Origin: Magnetovibrio sp.
GTDB taxonomy: Bacteria > Pseudomonadota > Alphaproteobacteria > Rhodospirillales > Magnetovibrionaceae
NCBI GenBank assembly: GCA_016763255.1
Contig: JAESUA010000278.1
Coordinates: forward strand, 1 to 6,836
Direction: 5' to 3'
Length of the DNA stretch: 6,836 bases
Positions within the stretch are counted from its first letter, which is position 1, and the number at the start of each line of letters is the position of its first letter. This document shows positions 5,566 to 6,836 of this stretch, piece after piece. A program made the translations under genes and the position numbers. The notes under the pieces were generated by a model, which did not search any database, was not told the origin of the DNA, and saw nothing but the letters and a program-made list of their open reading frames with translations.

Positions 5566-6836
5566 ATGACGAATGCCAACTTATACGCCCTTTTCCAACA
5601 GCGTTTCCCCGATGACCTCACCGCCCCGGCGCTTGTGGTGCCGGATGGCGAAACCATCAGTTACGGCAACCTCAACGATATGTCCGCGCGCATCGCCGGA
5701 CTGTTGAGCAGTTTGGGCATTGGCAAAGGCGAGCGCGTCGCGGTACAGGTCGACAAATCCCCCCAGGCCGTTGCGCTTTATCTCGCATGTTTGCGCATCG
5801 GCGCGGTCTACCTGCCGCTCAATACCGGCTATACCCCGACCGAAGTCGAATATTTCCTTGGCGATGCCGAACCGTCTTTGCTGGTTTGTCGACCCCAGGG
5901 CGAACAGGCCTTGCGCAAAGTGATCGGCGACAACCCATCTCTCCATGTCATGACCATGGATGATGACGGAAAGGGCACCCTCATCGCCCAGGCACAAACC
6001 GCCCCTCCCAACACCGTCGTGGCGCAAATCGAAGCCGATGATCTGGCGGCAATTCTTTATACATCCGGCACCACCGGTCGATCCAAGGGCGCCATGCTCA
6101 GCCATGGCAACCTTGCGTCCAATGCCTTGGCCCTGCATCAGATGTGGGGCTGGAAAGAGGGCGATGTGTTGATCCACGCGCTGCCGATCTTCCACGTACA
6201 CGGCCTGTTTGTGGCCATCCACTGTGCCCTGCTCAACGGATCGAAGATGTGGTTTTTGCCCAAATTTGATGCTGATCAAGTGCTCGAATTGATGCCTCAA
6301 TCAACCGTGCTGATGGGCGTGCCGACGTTCTACACCCGGCTGGTTGACCATCCCGGCCTGACCCGTGAGGCCAGCGCCAACATGCGCCTGTTCGTCGCCG
6401 GATCCGCACCGTTGCTGGCCGAAACTTTTTCAGCCTTTGAAGACAAAACCGGTCAGCGCATTCTGGAACGTTATGGCATGACCGAAACCGGCATGATCAC
6501 CTCTAATCCGCTAGATGGTGAACGTTTACCTGCCACGGTGGGCTACCCGTTACCCGGCGTGGAAGTGCGGGTCGCCGATGAAGATGGCAAAATTCTCGAC
6601 ACCGAAGAGATTGGCGTGCTCGAAGTCAAAGGCGCAAATGTCTTTTCCGGCTATTGGCGCATGCCGGAAAAAACCGCATCCGAATTTCGTGACGATGGCT
6701 GGTTCATCACCGGAGACGTGGCGCAAATGTCCGAAGATGGCCGCGTGTCAATCGTCGGCCGTGCCAAGGATATGATCATTTCCGGCGGCTACAATGTTTA
6801 TCCCAAGGAAATCGAAAGCGCCATTGATGAGCTGGA
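5566..6836 (+). CDS. matB: Malonate-CoA ligase (malonyl-CoA synthetase, MatB), 3' end outside the window
   Basis: Activates malonate to malonyl-CoA using ATP and CoA, via malonyl-AMP, in the cytoplasm. The frame stays open for 423 codons to the window edge. Rhizobial MatB has about 500, so the C-terminal lobe with the catalytic lysine is missing only because the window ends. ANL-superfamily motifs appear in order: P-loop YTSGTTGRSKG (165-175), HVHGLF (210-215), GVPTFYTRL (251-259), GSAPL (279-283), ERYGMTETGM (301-310), GWFITGD with D384, and GRAKDMIISGGYNVYPKEIE (398-417). LPIFHVHGLF and ERYGMTET, with strong overall likeness to Rhizobium/Rhodopseudomonas MatB, separate it from acyl-CoA ligases in general. 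Only a weak ribosome site (GAGACAG) precedes ATG 5566, so translation may depend partly on matR upstream. MatA, which consumes its product, is in the opposite unit. Confidence 0.93.
   Translation, partial: MTNANLYALFQQRFPDDLTAPALVVPDGETISYGNLNDMSARIAGLLSSLGIGKGERVAVQVDKSPQAVALYLACLRIGAVYLPLNTGYTPTEVEYFLGDAEPSLLVCRPQGEQALRKVIGDNPSLHVMTMDDDGKGTLIAQAQTAPPNTVVAQIEADDLAAILYTSGTTGRSKGAMLSHGNLASNALALHQMWGWKEGDVLIHALPIFHVHGLFVAIHCALLNGSKMWFLPKFDADQVLELMPQSTVLMGVPTFYTRLVDHPGLTREASANMRLFVAGSAPLLAETFSAFEDKTGQRILERYGMTETGMITSNPLDGERLPATVGYPLPGVEVRVADEDGKILDTEEIGVLEVKGANVFSGYWRMPEKTASEFRDDGWFITGDVAQMSEDGRVSIVGRAKDMIISGGYNVYPKEIESAIDEL

Noticed and set aside
5581..6300. Long open frame (239 codons) on the minus strand opposite matB
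   Set aside because: It mirrors a clearly real MatB reading frame. Its translation is rich in H, Q and G without any family pattern, and it has no ribosome site.
1..6836. Search for tRNA, rRNA, CRISPR arrays, insertion sequences, attachment sites or a novel defence system
   Set aside because: No cloverleaf, regular spaced repeats, transposase or integrase motifs were seen. Nearly all the DNA is accounted for by six metabolic or regulatory genes.

Overview
This 6.8-kb window holds a compact malonate uptake and catabolism locus, almost certainly from an alphaproteobacterium. The proteins look alphaproteobacterial (rhizobial/rhodospirillalean style). Gene content matches the rhizobial mat system, in which MatR is a GntR regulator, MatA is malonyl-CoA decarboxylase, MatB is malonate-CoA ligase, and uptake is by a carrier (MatC) or a TRAP transporter (MatPQM in Sinorhizobium meliloti, from memory). 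Genus cannot be fixed from the sequence alone.

Layout: two divergent units flank a gene-free control region at 4534-4835. Leftward (minus strand) the order is matP (3535-4533, TRAP binding protein), matQ (2918-3445, small permease), matM (1595-2914, large permease) and matA (114-1430, malonyl-CoA decarboxylase), with a probable terminator at 40-70. Rightward (plus strand) the order is matR (4836-5522, GntR/FCD regulator) and matB (5566 to the window end, malonyl-CoA synthetase, cut off after 423 codons).

Pathway: MatP captures malonate (inferred substrate) in the periplasm and MatQM imports it with an ion gradient. MatB converts it to malonyl-CoA using ATP and CoA, and MatA decarboxylates that to acetyl-CoA and CO2. 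MatR probably senses malonate or a derivative. The two enzymes lie in opposite transcription units, so the halves of the pathway are tied together only through the shared control region.

Regulation readable in the DNA: a perfect 16-bp palindrome with a TTGTATACAA core (4685-4700) lies three bases upstream of a perfect TTGACA -35 box for the matP unit. A degenerate copy lies at 4744-4755 in front of a TATAAC -10 box for matR. An unrelated 14-bp palindrome (4782-4795) covers the predicted matR start point. Inside the leftward operon, stem-loops separate matP from matQ (3493-3520) and matM from matA (1529-1586, plus a smaller one at 1474-1489). They suggest that the four genes are not expressed equally.

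I see no mobile element, CRISPR, tRNA or rRNA. The module itself is a known type. What deserves a second look is the regulatory architecture, not a new enzyme system.
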